64,000 bases of DNA from Oligoflexia bacterium (GTDB taxonomy: Bacteria; Bdellovibrionota; UBA1018), in contig JARLHE010000004.1 in the NCBI GenBank assembly GCA_031292385.1, positions 79,653 through 143,652 on the forward strand, in the 5' to 3' direction. The notes under the pieces are model-generated. The model ran no database searches. It had not been told where the DNA came from and saw nothing but the letters and a program-made list of their open reading frames with translations. A program made the position numbers and the translations under genes. Below, piece by piece: positions 25,598 through 33,718 of this stretch. How positions within the stretch are numbered: position 1 is the first letter of the stretch; each line of letters begins with the position of its first letter.

Positions 25598-26722
25598 TCA
25601 AAAATGCAGGGCCAAGCCAACAGTCAGCATATCGAGCCCCAAATCCGCGCGCACATACCAACCCGGACCGAGATTGTAGAGAACGCCGGCCCCGACCGCT
25701 AGCTGTGGCTGACCGAAGTTGTCTGCGTAATTGATCACGTTCGCCGTATCGGCCGCGCTCGCGCCGCTGGGCACCGAGTATGAGACGAAGTTTTTCAGCA
25801 GCCCCCCGTAAAAGGCGAATCCCCAGGTTTCCGTCGGGTAAATCACATAACGCGCGACGACGCTAACCGGGACAATCAAATAGGAGTCGCCGCCATTGGC
25901 CAGGAGGTTCACGACTTTGTAAAAGGACATCGCGCCCTCAATGCCGAATGTGTCGCGCGCCTTGCCCTCCTTGAAATAAATTCGGTCCATAAAGTCGTAT
26001 TGGTAGCGAATTCCGCCCGCCTGATAATAATCGAACGGTTCCCCGCCCGGATTATTGCGAAACAGCCCGAACACGGCCGAAACCCAATTGCGGCGAAACG
26101 GCTTGATATCGTCGTCACGAACCGCCAGTCCCAGGATTCTTTCATCCTCCGATTCGGCCCCGGCGGTCGTGCCCTGGGTAGGGGATGTCCCGGCATCCAG
26201 CTCGGGATCATAGGCAGGTGGAGGACTGACCTCTTCCATGTCTTTCTTGTCCTGCTCAGTCGGCGGTGGCGGCATGACGTCCGAAATTTTTTCGACCGCG
26301 ACGTAAGTCTCACCGATCGGAAGCGTCGGGCCTTGACCGTACTCGCGGATCTTTTTGACGATGATTTCATTCGTGTCCGGCAAGTCCCTCAAGACCCGAA
26401 GGGCCATGACGTTGGTCTCGCCGGTTTTCAAAACCAGCAACTTTCGCTCGGCCGGAATACTGTCCGCCTCACCTGTCTGATCGGGCGGCCGCTTCGATGC
26501 AGCCAGCCGCTTCAAAAGGTAAACCGCCTTGGACGTGCTCATCGTTTCCGTTTGGACTCGATAAAGCCGTGCCTCGATATCAGGCAAATTCTCAGCGGCC
26601 TCGGATTCGGTTTGCGCGAAGGTATCAGAGGGCCGAAGCGCGACGCCAAAAATACCATAGGCGATCAGCGCGGCGACCGCTATATTAGTGAAGACCAATG
26701 GCTGATTCCTCTGCATTTTCAT
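25598..26722 (-). CDS. Exported protein with C-terminal outer-membrane barrel
   Basis: A 374-residue protein. A membrane segment at about 12-30 acts as signal anchor or signal peptide (cleavage near FAQTE). Residues 40-200 form a charged, Pro-rich periplasmic part (VMPPPPTEQDKKD, EEVSPPPAYDPE). From about 215 the sequence alternates as beta-strands with aromatic girdle residues (FDYYQAGGIRYQYDFMDRIYF, YVIYPTETWGFAFYGGLLKNF) and ends LGLDMLTVGLALHF with a terminal Phe, typical of outer-membrane barrels. The family is not recognised. It is the promoter-proximal gene of the lysA operon, divergent from the TPR gene. Confidence 0.7.
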   Translation of the reverse strand: MKMQRNQPLVFTNIAVAALIAYGIFGVALRPSDTFAQTESEAAENLPDIEARLYRVQTETMSTSKAVYLLKRLAASKRPPDQTGEADSIPAERKLLVLKTGETNVMALRVLRDLPDTNEIIVKKIREYGQGPTLPIGETYVAVEKISDVMPPPPTEQDKKDMEEVSPPPAYDPELDAGTSPTQGTTAGAESEDERILGLAVRDDDIKPFRRNWVSAVFGLFRNNPGGEPFDYYQAGGIRYQYDFMDRIYFKEGKARDTFGIEGAMSFYKVVNLLANGGDSYLIVPVSVVARYVIYPTETWGFAFYGGLLKNFVSYSVPSGASAADTANVINYADNFGQPQLAVGAGVLYNLGPGWYVRADLGLDMLTVGLALHF

Positions 26723-26760
26723 CCATAAGTCTATCCTGGCGCGGCGGCCGTGTCGAGAAC

Positions 26761-27819
26761 GTGCGGCTCGCTTTCGCCTTTCTCCTGCTTTTCAGCTTGG
26801 CCTTCTCGGCCCCTCGCGCGACCGGAGCGGCAGAAATTGCCGATAGCGCGAATAGCATTGAAAGCGGCGAGGCCCGGAACCTGATCGAGAACCACAAATG
26901 GGCGGAAGCGGCGATCGTTCTTCGATCCGAGATCACCCAAAATCCCGGGTCCCTGCCCATCGCGCTCGATCTTGCCCGGACACTCGTTCTTTCCGGGCGC
27001 AGAGAAGACGCACTGACGGTTTTGGAGCAAAGACTCAACCGCGAGCGCTCCGCCAAGATCAGGACCGCCCTGATTCGCAGAATCCGGATCCTGGCCCAGG
27101 TATTTCTCACCAGCTCTGATTTTCAACTCCATCAAGACGGAGTGAATCTGATGATGGTCCGAAAATATCGCACGGCACGCGAAAAATTCGACAAGGCCAT
27201 CGAACAAGAGCCCTCAAACGTGGACAACTTGATCCGGGTGGGCCAGTGCATGGTTCTTGCCGGCGATTACGACAGCGCTGCCGAAAGACTCCGCCTCGCC
27301 CGGCGACTGGATCCGTACGAGCCGGAAGTGCGGCTTTGGCTAGGCAGGGCCCTACACCAGCGCGGTGAGATCAACGAAGCGATGGAAGAACTGAAAGCCG
27401 CTTACGACGAACAGCCAGGCTCTGAAATCGCCGCCATCTGGTATGCGGAAGCCTTGGTTTCGCTTGGCCAACGCGATCAAGCGCTGCGCGTGCTTGAAAA
27501 CGACGTACAGAGAAAGCCCGACAATGTCGGCTCACTCGTGGCGCTTGCACGCCTCAGACTGACCAACTCATCGCCACGCGACTCTCAGGCCGCGTGGGCC
27601 AGCCGCAGGGATCTTCAACTCGCGCTAAGCCGGCTGCCCGCGTATCTCGATGCTGCGTCGTCCTCAGCCTTGCCGATGCCCGCGGCTCCGAGCGATAGCC
27701 CCTCCGTGATCGCCGCTTCGAGCGATCTTTCGCTCGATCAACGCCGCCCCGAAGAAGACCTCAAGCGGGAAATCGATAAGCTCATGGCCACCGCGGAGGC
27801 GCGGATCTCCCAGCTTTAA
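26761..27819 (+). CDS. Exported TPR protein
   Basis: A 352-residue protein with a signal peptide (RLAFAFLLLFSLAFSAPRATGA) and at least six TPR units between residues 40 and 270 (for instance WAEAAIVLRSEI, LVLSGRREDALTVLEQ, YRTAREKFDKAIEQEP and LGRALHQRGEINEAMEEL). The tail is Ser/Pro-rich and ends in a short helix (DLKREIDKLMATAEA). The start GTG 26761 is preferred because a signal peptide begins there; an in-frame ATG at 26698 would overlap the divergent gene by 25 bases. It may serve as a periplasmic or outer-membrane scaffold. No specific family was recognised. Confidence 0.75.
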   Translation: MRLAFAFLLLFSLAFSAPRATGAAEIADSANSIESGEARNLIENHKWAEAAIVLRSEITQNPGSLPIALDLARTLVLSGRREDALTVLEQRLNRERSAKIRTALIRRIRILAQVFLTSSDFQLHQDGVNLMMVRKYRTAREKFDKAIEQEPSNVDNLIRVGQCMVLAGDYDSAAERLRLARRLDPYEPEVRLWLGRALHQRGEINEAMEELKAAYDEQPGSEIAAIWYAEALVSLGQRDQALRVLENDVQRKPDNVGSLVALARLRLTNSSPRDSQAAWASRRDLQLALSRLPAYLDAASSSALPMPAAPSDSPSVIAASSDLSLDQRRPEEDLKREIDKLMATAEARISQL

Positions 27820-27854
27820 CAAAAGCTAGACCGCGAATTGACGCGGCCCTCAAC

Positions 27855-27877
27855 CAAAAGGTACGGCCTACCTTTTG
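27855..27877. repeat. 9-bp perfect inverted repeat at the citrate synthase stop
   Basis: Arms 27855-27863 and 27869-27877 flank a 5-base spacer and overlap the TAG stop at 27868-27870. No T run follows on the minus strand. The inner part (AGGTA-N5-TACCT) is the same as in the inverted repeat at 9996-10022. Confidence 0.5.
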
Positions 27878-29001
27878 ACCTTGCGGTCCAGCTTGCCCGT
27901 GTAGAAAGCGCGCGGGCGATAGATACGGTTGTTGGCGTACTGCTCAAGGAGCTGCGCGGACCAGCCGGCGATACGGCTCACGGCGAAGATCGGGGTGAAA
28001 TCGCGCGAGCGCAGGCCGAGCGCGGTGTAGACCAGGCCGCTGTAGAAGTCGACGTTCGGCATCAGGCCTTTTTTCTCTTCCATCTGCTCCTGAATTCTCA
28101 CGAGCATGCGGTGGTAATCTTCGAGACCGGCCTTTTTGCAGGTCTGGAGCGAGAGCTCGCGCAAAATCTTCGCGCGTGGGTCGCCGTGCTTGTATACGCG
28201 GTGACCGATGCCCATCACTTTTTTCTTCGCGTTGACCGCGTCATCGATGAACGCGTCGACTTTGCTATAGTCGCCGATTTCCTTGAGCATGATCATGACT
28301 TGTTCGTTGGCGCCGCCGTGAAGCGGGCCCTTGAGCGAAGCCAGGCCGGCGACGATCGCCGAATAATAGTCGCTATTGGTCGAAGCGATCGCGCGGCACG
28401 CGAACGTCGAAGCGTTGAGTTCGTGGTCGGCATGAAGAACGAGAGCGGTGTCGAAAAGCTTTTCTTCTTCCGCGGTCGGCTCCTTGCCCCGGACCATGTT
28501 CAGGAAATTCCAAGCCAGGGTTTTTCCCATCACCGGCGCGATCGGCTTCTGCCCCTGTTCGCAGCGGGAGAGAGCCGCGACGATCGGGCCCAGGGCGGCG
28601 GCCAAATGCGTCGCCTTTTCCTTCACCGCGTCGAGAGCGATGTTCTCGGCGCCCGTGTCGAGCAAGCTGTAGTACGAAACCACCGTGCGCAATTTCGCCA
28701 TCGAGTGCGCGTTGGTTTTCGCGACGGACTCGATAATGGGAGAAAGCGCCGCCGGCACCGCCATGTTTTTATAAAGCGTCTGTTTAAACGTCTCGAGCTG
28801 GCCCGCGTTCGGCAGCTCACCGTTCCATAGAAGATAAATAACTTCTTCGAAGCCGCAGTTCGCCGCCAGGTCTTCGATGGTGTAACCACGATAGAGCAAC
28901 GTGACATCGTGGATCGTGCTGATTTCGCTGGTGCACGCTACGATGCCCTCCAGCCCCTTGTTCGCGGTTTCTGGAATATTCGTCGTGGTGGAAGTGGCCA
29001 T
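27868..29001 (-). CDS. gltA: Citrate synthase (short, citrate/2-methylcitrate type)
   Basis: A 377-residue citrate synthase of the short dimeric class. The catalytic triad is seen: His in KGPLHGGANEQV, His in GIGHRVYKHGDPRA and Asp in NVDFYSGLVY. It condenses acetyl-CoA and oxaloacetate; enzymes of this length can also act on propionyl-CoA, and no methylcitrate genes are near to decide. The start at 29001 (MATSTTTN) has an AAAGGA site at a spacing of about eleven; the longer frame to 29094 gives an unlikely basic leader. It stands alone on the minus strand between two plus-strand genes. Confidence 0.95.
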   Translation of the reverse strand: MATSTTTNIPETANKGLEGIVACTSEISTIHDVTLLYRGYTIEDLAANCGFEEVIYLLWNGELPNAGQLETFKQTLYKNMAVPAALSPIIESVAKTNAHSMAKLRTVVSYYSLLDTGAENIALDAVKEKATHLAAALGPIVAALSRCEQGQKPIAPVMGKTLAWNFLNMVRGKEPTAEEEKLFDTALVLHADHELNASTFACRAIASTNSDYYSAIVAGLASLKGPLHGGANEQVMIMLKEIGDYSKVDAFIDDAVNAKKKVMGIGHRVYKHGDPRAKILRELSLQTCKKAGLEDYHRMLVRIQEQMEEKKGLMPNVDFYSGLVYTALGLRSRDFTPIFAVSRIAGWSAQLLEQYANNRIYRPRAFYTGKLDRKVKR

Positions 29002-29175
29002 GAGACAATTGTCCTTTCCGATTTTTTTCTTGGAATATCGCTGAATTGGCTGAAAACGTAAAGAGCTATGCGATGTCGGGGTGCGTTGACTCAAGGGGTC
29101 GAGGTTGGCCGCTTGACTTCGCCGGTCACCTCAACCTATGACGTCAGGATCAGGTTATGATTCGAGGGGGAATAC

Positions 29176-29847
29176 GTGGCGGGCGAAAAAATCTTTATCG
29201 CGATCGCGGGTAACATCGGCACGGGCAAAACGACTTTAGCTCAGATGCTCTCAGACCGTTTTGGCTGGAAGGCGCATTTTGAAGCCGTCGCCGGCAATCC
29301 ATATCTTGCTGATTTCTATGGCGACATGAATCGCTGGTCCTTTCCGCTTCAGATCTATTTTCTCAATAATCGCTTTCGCGCCCACCAAGCCATCAGCCAG
29401 AGCACGGGTAGCGCCATTCAAGACCGCAGCATTTATGAGGATGCGAATATTTTTGCCCGCAACCTCTTTGAGCAAGGCGACATGGAGAAACGCGATTACG
29501 AGAATTATCTCAATCTTTACCAAACGATGACTGAGTTTCTCAGCCCGCCGGACATCGTCGTTTATCTCCGAAAATCCCTGTCGAGACTCAAAGAGCAAAT
29601 CGCCAAGCGGGGGCGCGACTACGAAAAGAGCATTCCAGAGACTTATTTGGCCAACTTGAACCGCTATTATGATGATTGGATGAATTCCTATCAGTTTGGA
29701 AAAAAGCTCATCATCGAAAGCGACGACTTGGACTTTGTCGCAAATCCCACTGATTTCGAGAAGATAACGCAGCAAATCATCAACGCGCGCGATCAAAGGG
29801 ACCTTTTCCTCGAATCCCGAGCCCGCTCGCGCGTTGTTTCATTGTAA
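29176..29847 (+). CDS. Deoxynucleoside kinase
   Basis: A 223-residue P-loop kinase of the dNK/dGK family, which phosphorylates deoxynucleosides for salvage. Walker A is AGNIGTGKTTLA, the Asp-Arg-Ser motif is in AIQDRSIYEDANIF, and the substrate-binding WSFPLQIYFLNNRF precedes it. The lid region is RLKEQIAKRGRDYEK. The start is GTG with a GAGGGGG site six bases upstream. Base specificity cannot be read from the sequence. It is a single gene, followed 56 bases later by the LysM lipoprotein. Confidence 0.92.
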   Translation: MAGEKIFIAIAGNIGTGKTTLAQMLSDRFGWKAHFEAVAGNPYLADFYGDMNRWSFPLQIYFLNNRFRAHQAISQSTGSAIQDRSIYEDANIFARNLFEQGDMEKRDYENYLNLYQTMTEFLSPPDIVVYLRKSLSRLKEQIAKRGRDYEKSIPETYLANLNRYYDDWMNSYQFGKKLIIESDDLDFVANPTDFEKITQQIINARDQRDLFLESRARSRVVSL

Positions 29848-29902
29848 AAAGAGCTTAAGAAATTCAAGACCGTCACCGACACCTCTATTGGAGGCGATCG
29901 AC

Positions 29903-30838
29903 ATGACGACGCGACTACTTTCCTTTTTAACGATGAGCATTTTAATCGTTTCGCTGAATGCGTGCTCTTCCTCAAGAACCAGCGACTCTCCGCCGGACGA
30001 GGGCACCGAAGCAGCAGCCGGAACCGATGCGGTGCCATCGGAATCGGGCGACGTGCCTCCGCCGGACGCATCCGCTCCGGGCGCGGACAGCGCTTCGGCA
30101 ACGGGATCCTCCGCGGGAGATCTTTCCGCGGCGCCCCCATCTGACGGGCAACCGCCTGCGACGACGCCTGCTGCGGACCCTTCACCGGCACCCGCAGCGG
30201 AGCTCGCACAAAGCTCGACGCCAGATCAAGCTCCGGCTCCGGCAGCTGAGATCGCGCCGACTCCGAGCGCGGTTTCGGACGCCAGCTCGAGCGATGGAAG
30301 CTACACCGTGCAATCGGGCGACACTTTGATGAAGATCGCCTTCGAAAATTACGGCGACCTCTACAAGTGGAAAGACATCTACAACGCCAACCAGGATAAA
30401 ATCAAAAACCCCAATTTGATCATTCCAGGCACGGTCTTGAAGGTCAGCCACAGCGGCTCGCCCGTTGCTCACAACGGAACGAAACGTCAAATCAAGCAGG
30501 GCGAGACGCTCGGCACGATTTCGAACGAAGTGTATGGCACTCCCAAGAAGTGGAAGAAACTCTGGGCGAACAATCGGGATCTGATCAAAGACCCGAACAA
30601 GATTTTCGCCGGCTTCTTCGTGTACTACTCGGTTTCACCCTCGGACGAGCAAGAGATGGAGCAGATGAAAAATAATCCGGCGCCGCTTGCGAATGACCAG
30701 CCTGCCGCCGACTCATCGACCACGGCGTCGATGGCTCCCGCGGATCCGGCTGCCGCAGCACCCGCAGCGCCTGCGGCACCAGCAGCTCCGGCACCGGCTG
30801 ATCAACGCACTCCGGCATCGATGCAGCCAAACCACTGA
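29903..30838 (+). CDS. Lipoprotein with two LysM domains
   Basis: A 311-residue lipoprotein. The signal peptide ends in a lipobox (SLNACSSS, Cys near residue 20), followed by a 110-residue Ala/Pro/Ser/Asp linker. The first LysM domain is at about 133-185 (SYTVQSGDTLMKIAFENYG to IIPGTVLKV), the second at about 195-245 (RQIKQGETLGTISNEVYG...). An Ala/Pro-rich tail ends it. LysM binds the glycan of peptidoglycan, so the protein likely ties the outer membrane to the wall. The start at 29903 has a GGAGG site nine bases upstream. It is followed after 37 bases by an M48-like lipoprotein. Confidence 0.9.
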   Translation: MTTRLLSFLTMSILIVSLNACSSSRTSDSPPDEGTEAAAGTDAVPSESGDVPPPDASAPGADSASATGSSAGDLSAAPPSDGQPPATTPAADPSPAPAAELAQSSTPDQAPAPAAEIAPTPSAVSDASSSDGSYTVQSGDTLMKIAFENYGDLYKWKDIYNANQDKIKNPNLIIPGTVLKVSHSGSPVAHNGTKRQIKQGETLGTISNEVYGTPKKWKKLWANNRDLIKDPNKIFAGFFVYYSVSPSDEQEMEQMKNNPAPLANDQPAADSSTTASMAPADPAAAAPAAPAAPAAPAPADQRTPASMQPNH

Positions 30839-30875
30839 TTGAGGAAGAACCCTCAACGGCGGTACAGTATGAACC

Positions 30876-31688
30876 ATGCACAAAGCGTTCAGCGCTCGAG
30901 GCCTGGTTCTCACAAGCATAGCCCTGGTTTTCGCATCATGCGCCTCGCCCCCCCGGCCGAAACCGGTTAGCGAGAGCGCGAAAATCGAATTCCACAAGAC
31001 GGTGGGAAATGAGCTCGCCCGAAAGTTCGAGCCACACCTCGCCTTCCGTCAAGAAACCGTCGTCACCGACTATCTCGAGAAGATCGCGCACGAGCTGGTC
31101 GCGAACACGAAGGGGCTGCTGCTCCCTGATATCACGGTAAAACTGATCAAAAACGACGCATGGAAAGATTACGCCCTCCCTGGAGGGAAAATCTATCTGT
31201 CAGTCAGTACGCTTCGACAGATGCATTACCAAAACGAAATCGCGGCGGAAATCGCGCTTCAGCTGGCCCATCTGCAGCGTGAACATGTTTTGGAATATTT
31301 TCAGAAGATGAAGGCATCGGAAGGCAGCGAATCCGCGCCAGCCGCGGCCGGTCCGGCCGAAGTGCTTCCCGGCCAGCTCGCCCCCATTCCGGAGGAAATC
31401 GACTACTTCGGAACGACCGGCGTTTTTGCTTTCGGCGAGAAACAGGATCTCGCAGCGCTCCAGAGCGCGATCGACATCCTCTACTCGGCCGGTTACGACG
31501 TGCGCGGAGTCATTTCGCTCTGGCAAGTTTATCTGAATAACCCCCAGCATTCGCCCTATGGCGACGCCAGGCTCACAAAAATGCTTGATGAAGCGCGCCG
31601 AATGATTGCCCAAAAGGCGCCTTTGCGTAATCCTATAGTAAGAACCGAGGCGTTCATCGCCGTCCAGAAAAGGATTAAAAAACTGTGA
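30876..31688 (+). CDS. M48-like lipoprotein lacking the HEXXH zinc site
   Basis: A 270-residue lipoprotein (lipobox VFASCASP) with the layout of periplasmic M48 peptidases of the BepA/LoiP group: conserved early helix (VTDYLEKIAHELVAN), the strand KLIKNDAWKDYALPGGKIYLS and the helix where HEXXH is expected. That helix reads NEIAAEIALQLAHLQREH, so the first His is Leu and the catalytic Glu is Gln; only the second His remains. The third ligand helix (ALQSAIDILYSAGYD) also lacks its usual Glu. It is therefore probably not a protease but a binding or chaperone-like relative. Its stop overlaps the amgK-like start by four bases. Confidence 0.8.
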   Translation: MHKAFSARGLVLTSIALVFASCASPPRPKPVSESAKIEFHKTVGNELARKFEPHLAFRQETVVTDYLEKIAHELVANTKGLLLPDITVKLIKNDAWKDYALPGGKIYLSVSTLRQMHYQNEIAAEIALQLAHLQREHVLEYFQKMKASEGSESAPAAAGPAEVLPGQLAPIPEEIDYFGTTGVFAFGEKQDLAALQSAIDILYSAGYDVRGVISLWQVYLNNPQHSPYGDARLTKMLDEARRMIAQKAPLRNPIVRTEAFIAVQKRIKKL

Positions 31689-32734
31689 GCGCCGAACCCG
31701 AGCCCCAAAACGACCCAAAGATGCAAATAAGCGAATGGCTTGAAAGCCGCGCCCGCAAAGGCGGCCGCATGGCCGTTCGATCCATCACTAAAATTCCCGG
31801 CGACGCCAGCACGCGCGTTTACTATCGCGTCGTCGCGGACAACGGATCGAGCTATATTTTAGCCCGCGTGGAACCTTTCGCCGACCAGAAAGACAAATAC
31901 GCGTTTCTCGCCGTGCGCGAACACCTGGAACATAGCAAGGTCGACGTGCCGCGCGTTTTCGATTACGACGCCGAGCTCGGCTTTGTCCTGCAAGAAGACC
32001 TGGGCGACGTCACGCTGCTCCGGTGCCTGCAGGAAGTAAGCAGCGGCGACGTGGAGAGGCATCTCTACGAACGGGTGATCGACTCGCTCGTCACCTTGCA
32101 GCTTGAGGCATCCCAATCGCACGGAAAGGATCTGGACTGCTTCAAGCTGAGGTTCGACCACGAAAAGCTGATGTGGGAAGTGAACTTCGCCATCGAGCAT
32201 TTCTACCAACTCCATCTCGGGCGAAATATCGGCGAAACGGATCTTAACGTCATCCGCGACGGCTTCAGCGAAATCTGCGACTTTCTCGCCTCCCAGCCCA
32301 CGGTTCTCACCCATCGCGACTTCCATAGCCGCAACATCATGGTGGTCGGCGAGGCCGCGCGCCTGGTCATGATCGATTTTCAGGATGCGCGCATGGGCCC
32401 GGCCCAATACGATCTCGCCTCGCTTTTACGCGACAGCTATTATCAGCTCGAGCAGACCCAGATCGAGCGCCTGCTCGATTATTACATCGTGAACTGGGAA
32501 GCGCGCTCCGGAGCCAAGCTCAATCGGTCGGAGTTTTTTTACGTCTTCGACATGATGTCGGTTCAGCGGAATTTCAAGGCGATCGGCAGCTTCGCGTCGT
32601 TTCTCAACCGCCGAGGCAACCCGACCTACCTGAAATACATCGGGAACACGTTCGAGAATATCCGGCGGACGCTTTTGAAATACCCGAAGTACGCGAAACT
32701 TCGCGAGACGCTTTTTCATTACTATTATTTTTGA
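31685..32734 (+). CDS. amgK: Aminoglycoside phosphotransferase-fold sugar kinase, AmgK-like
   Basis: A 349-residue APH-fold kinase. The catalytic loop is LTHRDFHSRNIMV, the Mg-binding Asp is in MIDFQDARMGPAQYDLASLL, and the P-loop-like turn is PGDASTRVYYRV. Followed 13 bases later by a MurU-like nucleotidyltransferase, it matches the AmgK-MurU pair of Pseudomonas, where AmgK phosphorylates N-acetylmuramate and N-acetylglucosamine at C1. The start is GTG overlapping the preceding stop. A general APH kinase with another substrate is the alternative, but the neighbours make cell-wall sugar recycling likely. Confidence 0.88.
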   Translation: MSAEPEPQNDPKMQISEWLESRARKGGRMAVRSITKIPGDASTRVYYRVVADNGSSYILARVEPFADQKDKYAFLAVREHLEHSKVDVPRVFDYDAELGFVLQEDLGDVTLLRCLQEVSSGDVERHLYERVIDSLVTLQLEASQSHGKDLDCFKLRFDHEKLMWEVNFAIEHFYQLHLGRNIGETDLNVIRDGFSEICDFLASQPTVLTHRDFHSRNIMVVGEAARLVMIDFQDARMGPAQYDLASLLRDSYYQLEQTQIERLLDYYIVNWEARSGAKLNRSEFFYVFDMMSVQRNFKAIGSFASFLNRRGNPTYLKYIGNTFENIRRTLLKYPKYAKLRETLFHYYYF

Positions 32735-32746
32735 GGGAATCACCCT

Positions 32747-33718
32747 ATGCCCGTCACGCAGGCAATGCTTATGGCGGCCGGACTCGGAACACGGCTCAAG
32801 CCGTTCACCGATCGCGCTCCGAAGGCGCTTTTGCCGGTATTGGGAATTCCCGCCGCCCAGTACGCGACCGACAACCTCGCGCTCGCGGGCGTAAGAAAAA
32901 TAGTCGCCAATATCCATCACCATCCCGAAAAAATGCGCGCGGGCCTGGCGACGATCGACACATCGGCCGAACTCATCGTCAGCGATGAAAGCCGGCTGCT
33001 GCTCGGCAGCGCCGGGGGAATCAAACGTGCGCTCCCGTATTTCGACCGAAAGCCGTTTTTTCTGATCAACGCCGACGTCCTCTGCGATATCGATCTTGCG
33101 GCCCTGGCGCGAACCCATGAACGCCTCCGTCAGACCCACGGCGTGATGCTCACGCTCGCCATCGCGCCCCAAGGACCCGCCGGAGGCAAATATGCGGAAA
33201 TCCTCCACGACGACGATTTGGTTCGCGGGATCGGCGCGCACGCCAAGGGAAAGCCCTTTTTCGTCGGCGCCGCGGTGTTCGAGCCCGAAGCGCTCGACTA
33301 TGTTCCCGACGGAATTCCCGCGGAAACCGTCCCTACTATTTTTTCGCCGGCCATCGCCATGAACAAAGCGGGCTTTCACCCCATCAGCGGAGGTTACGGG
33401 ATCTGGAAGGATATCGGCTCGCCGGCTCTCTGGCTCGATGCCCACCTGGAAATCATCGCGCGCCTGGAGACGGGAGCGCTTCCGGGGATTTGGCGGCGCC
33501 GAATCGAGTCCGTCGCGCAAAGAGCCGCTAACGGAATTTGGGCCGGACGCGGCGTCCGATTTCATCAAGGGGAGGCTCCTTGCTACTGGGATGGAAACGG
33601 GGTCCGTCCGCCGAAGCTAGGGCCCAATGCCGTGCTCTACGGCGATGCCGCTTCCGCTCAATTAAGCGGAGGAATCGGCTTTGAAGGCCTCTGGGTGCAT
33701 TGCCCGCAGCTTGGATAA
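32747..33718 (+). CDS. murU: Sugar-1-phosphate nucleotidyltransferase, MurU-like with C-terminal extension
   Basis: A 323-residue nucleotidyltransferase. The signature AAGLGTRLKPFTDRAPKALL, the metal-binding NADVLCDID and the sugar site YGIWKDIGSP are intact. Pseudomonas MurU converts MurNAc-1-phosphate to UDP-MurNAc and is about 225 residues; this one carries about 90 more residues at the C-terminus (GRGVRFHQGEAP, YGDAASAQLSGG) that look like a short beta-solenoid. It follows the amgK-like gene, with a GAGG site upstream. Its last 57 bases overlap the convergent anmK end. Mannose-1-phosphate guanylyltransferase activity is an alternative. Confidence 0.85.
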   Translation: MPVTQAMLMAAGLGTRLKPFTDRAPKALLPVLGIPAAQYATDNLALAGVRKIVANIHHHPEKMRAGLATIDTSAELIVSDESRLLLGSAGGIKRALPYFDRKPFFLINADVLCDIDLAALARTHERLRQTHGVMLTLAIAPQGPAGGKYAEILHDDDLVRGIGAHAKGKPFFVGAAVFEPEALDYVPDGIPAETVPTIFSPAIAMNKAGFHPISGGYGIWKDIGSPALWLDAHLEIIARLETGALPGIWRRRIESVAQRAANGIWAGRGVRFHQGEAPCYWDGNGVRPPKLGPNAVLYGDAASAQLSGGIGFEGLWVHCPQLG

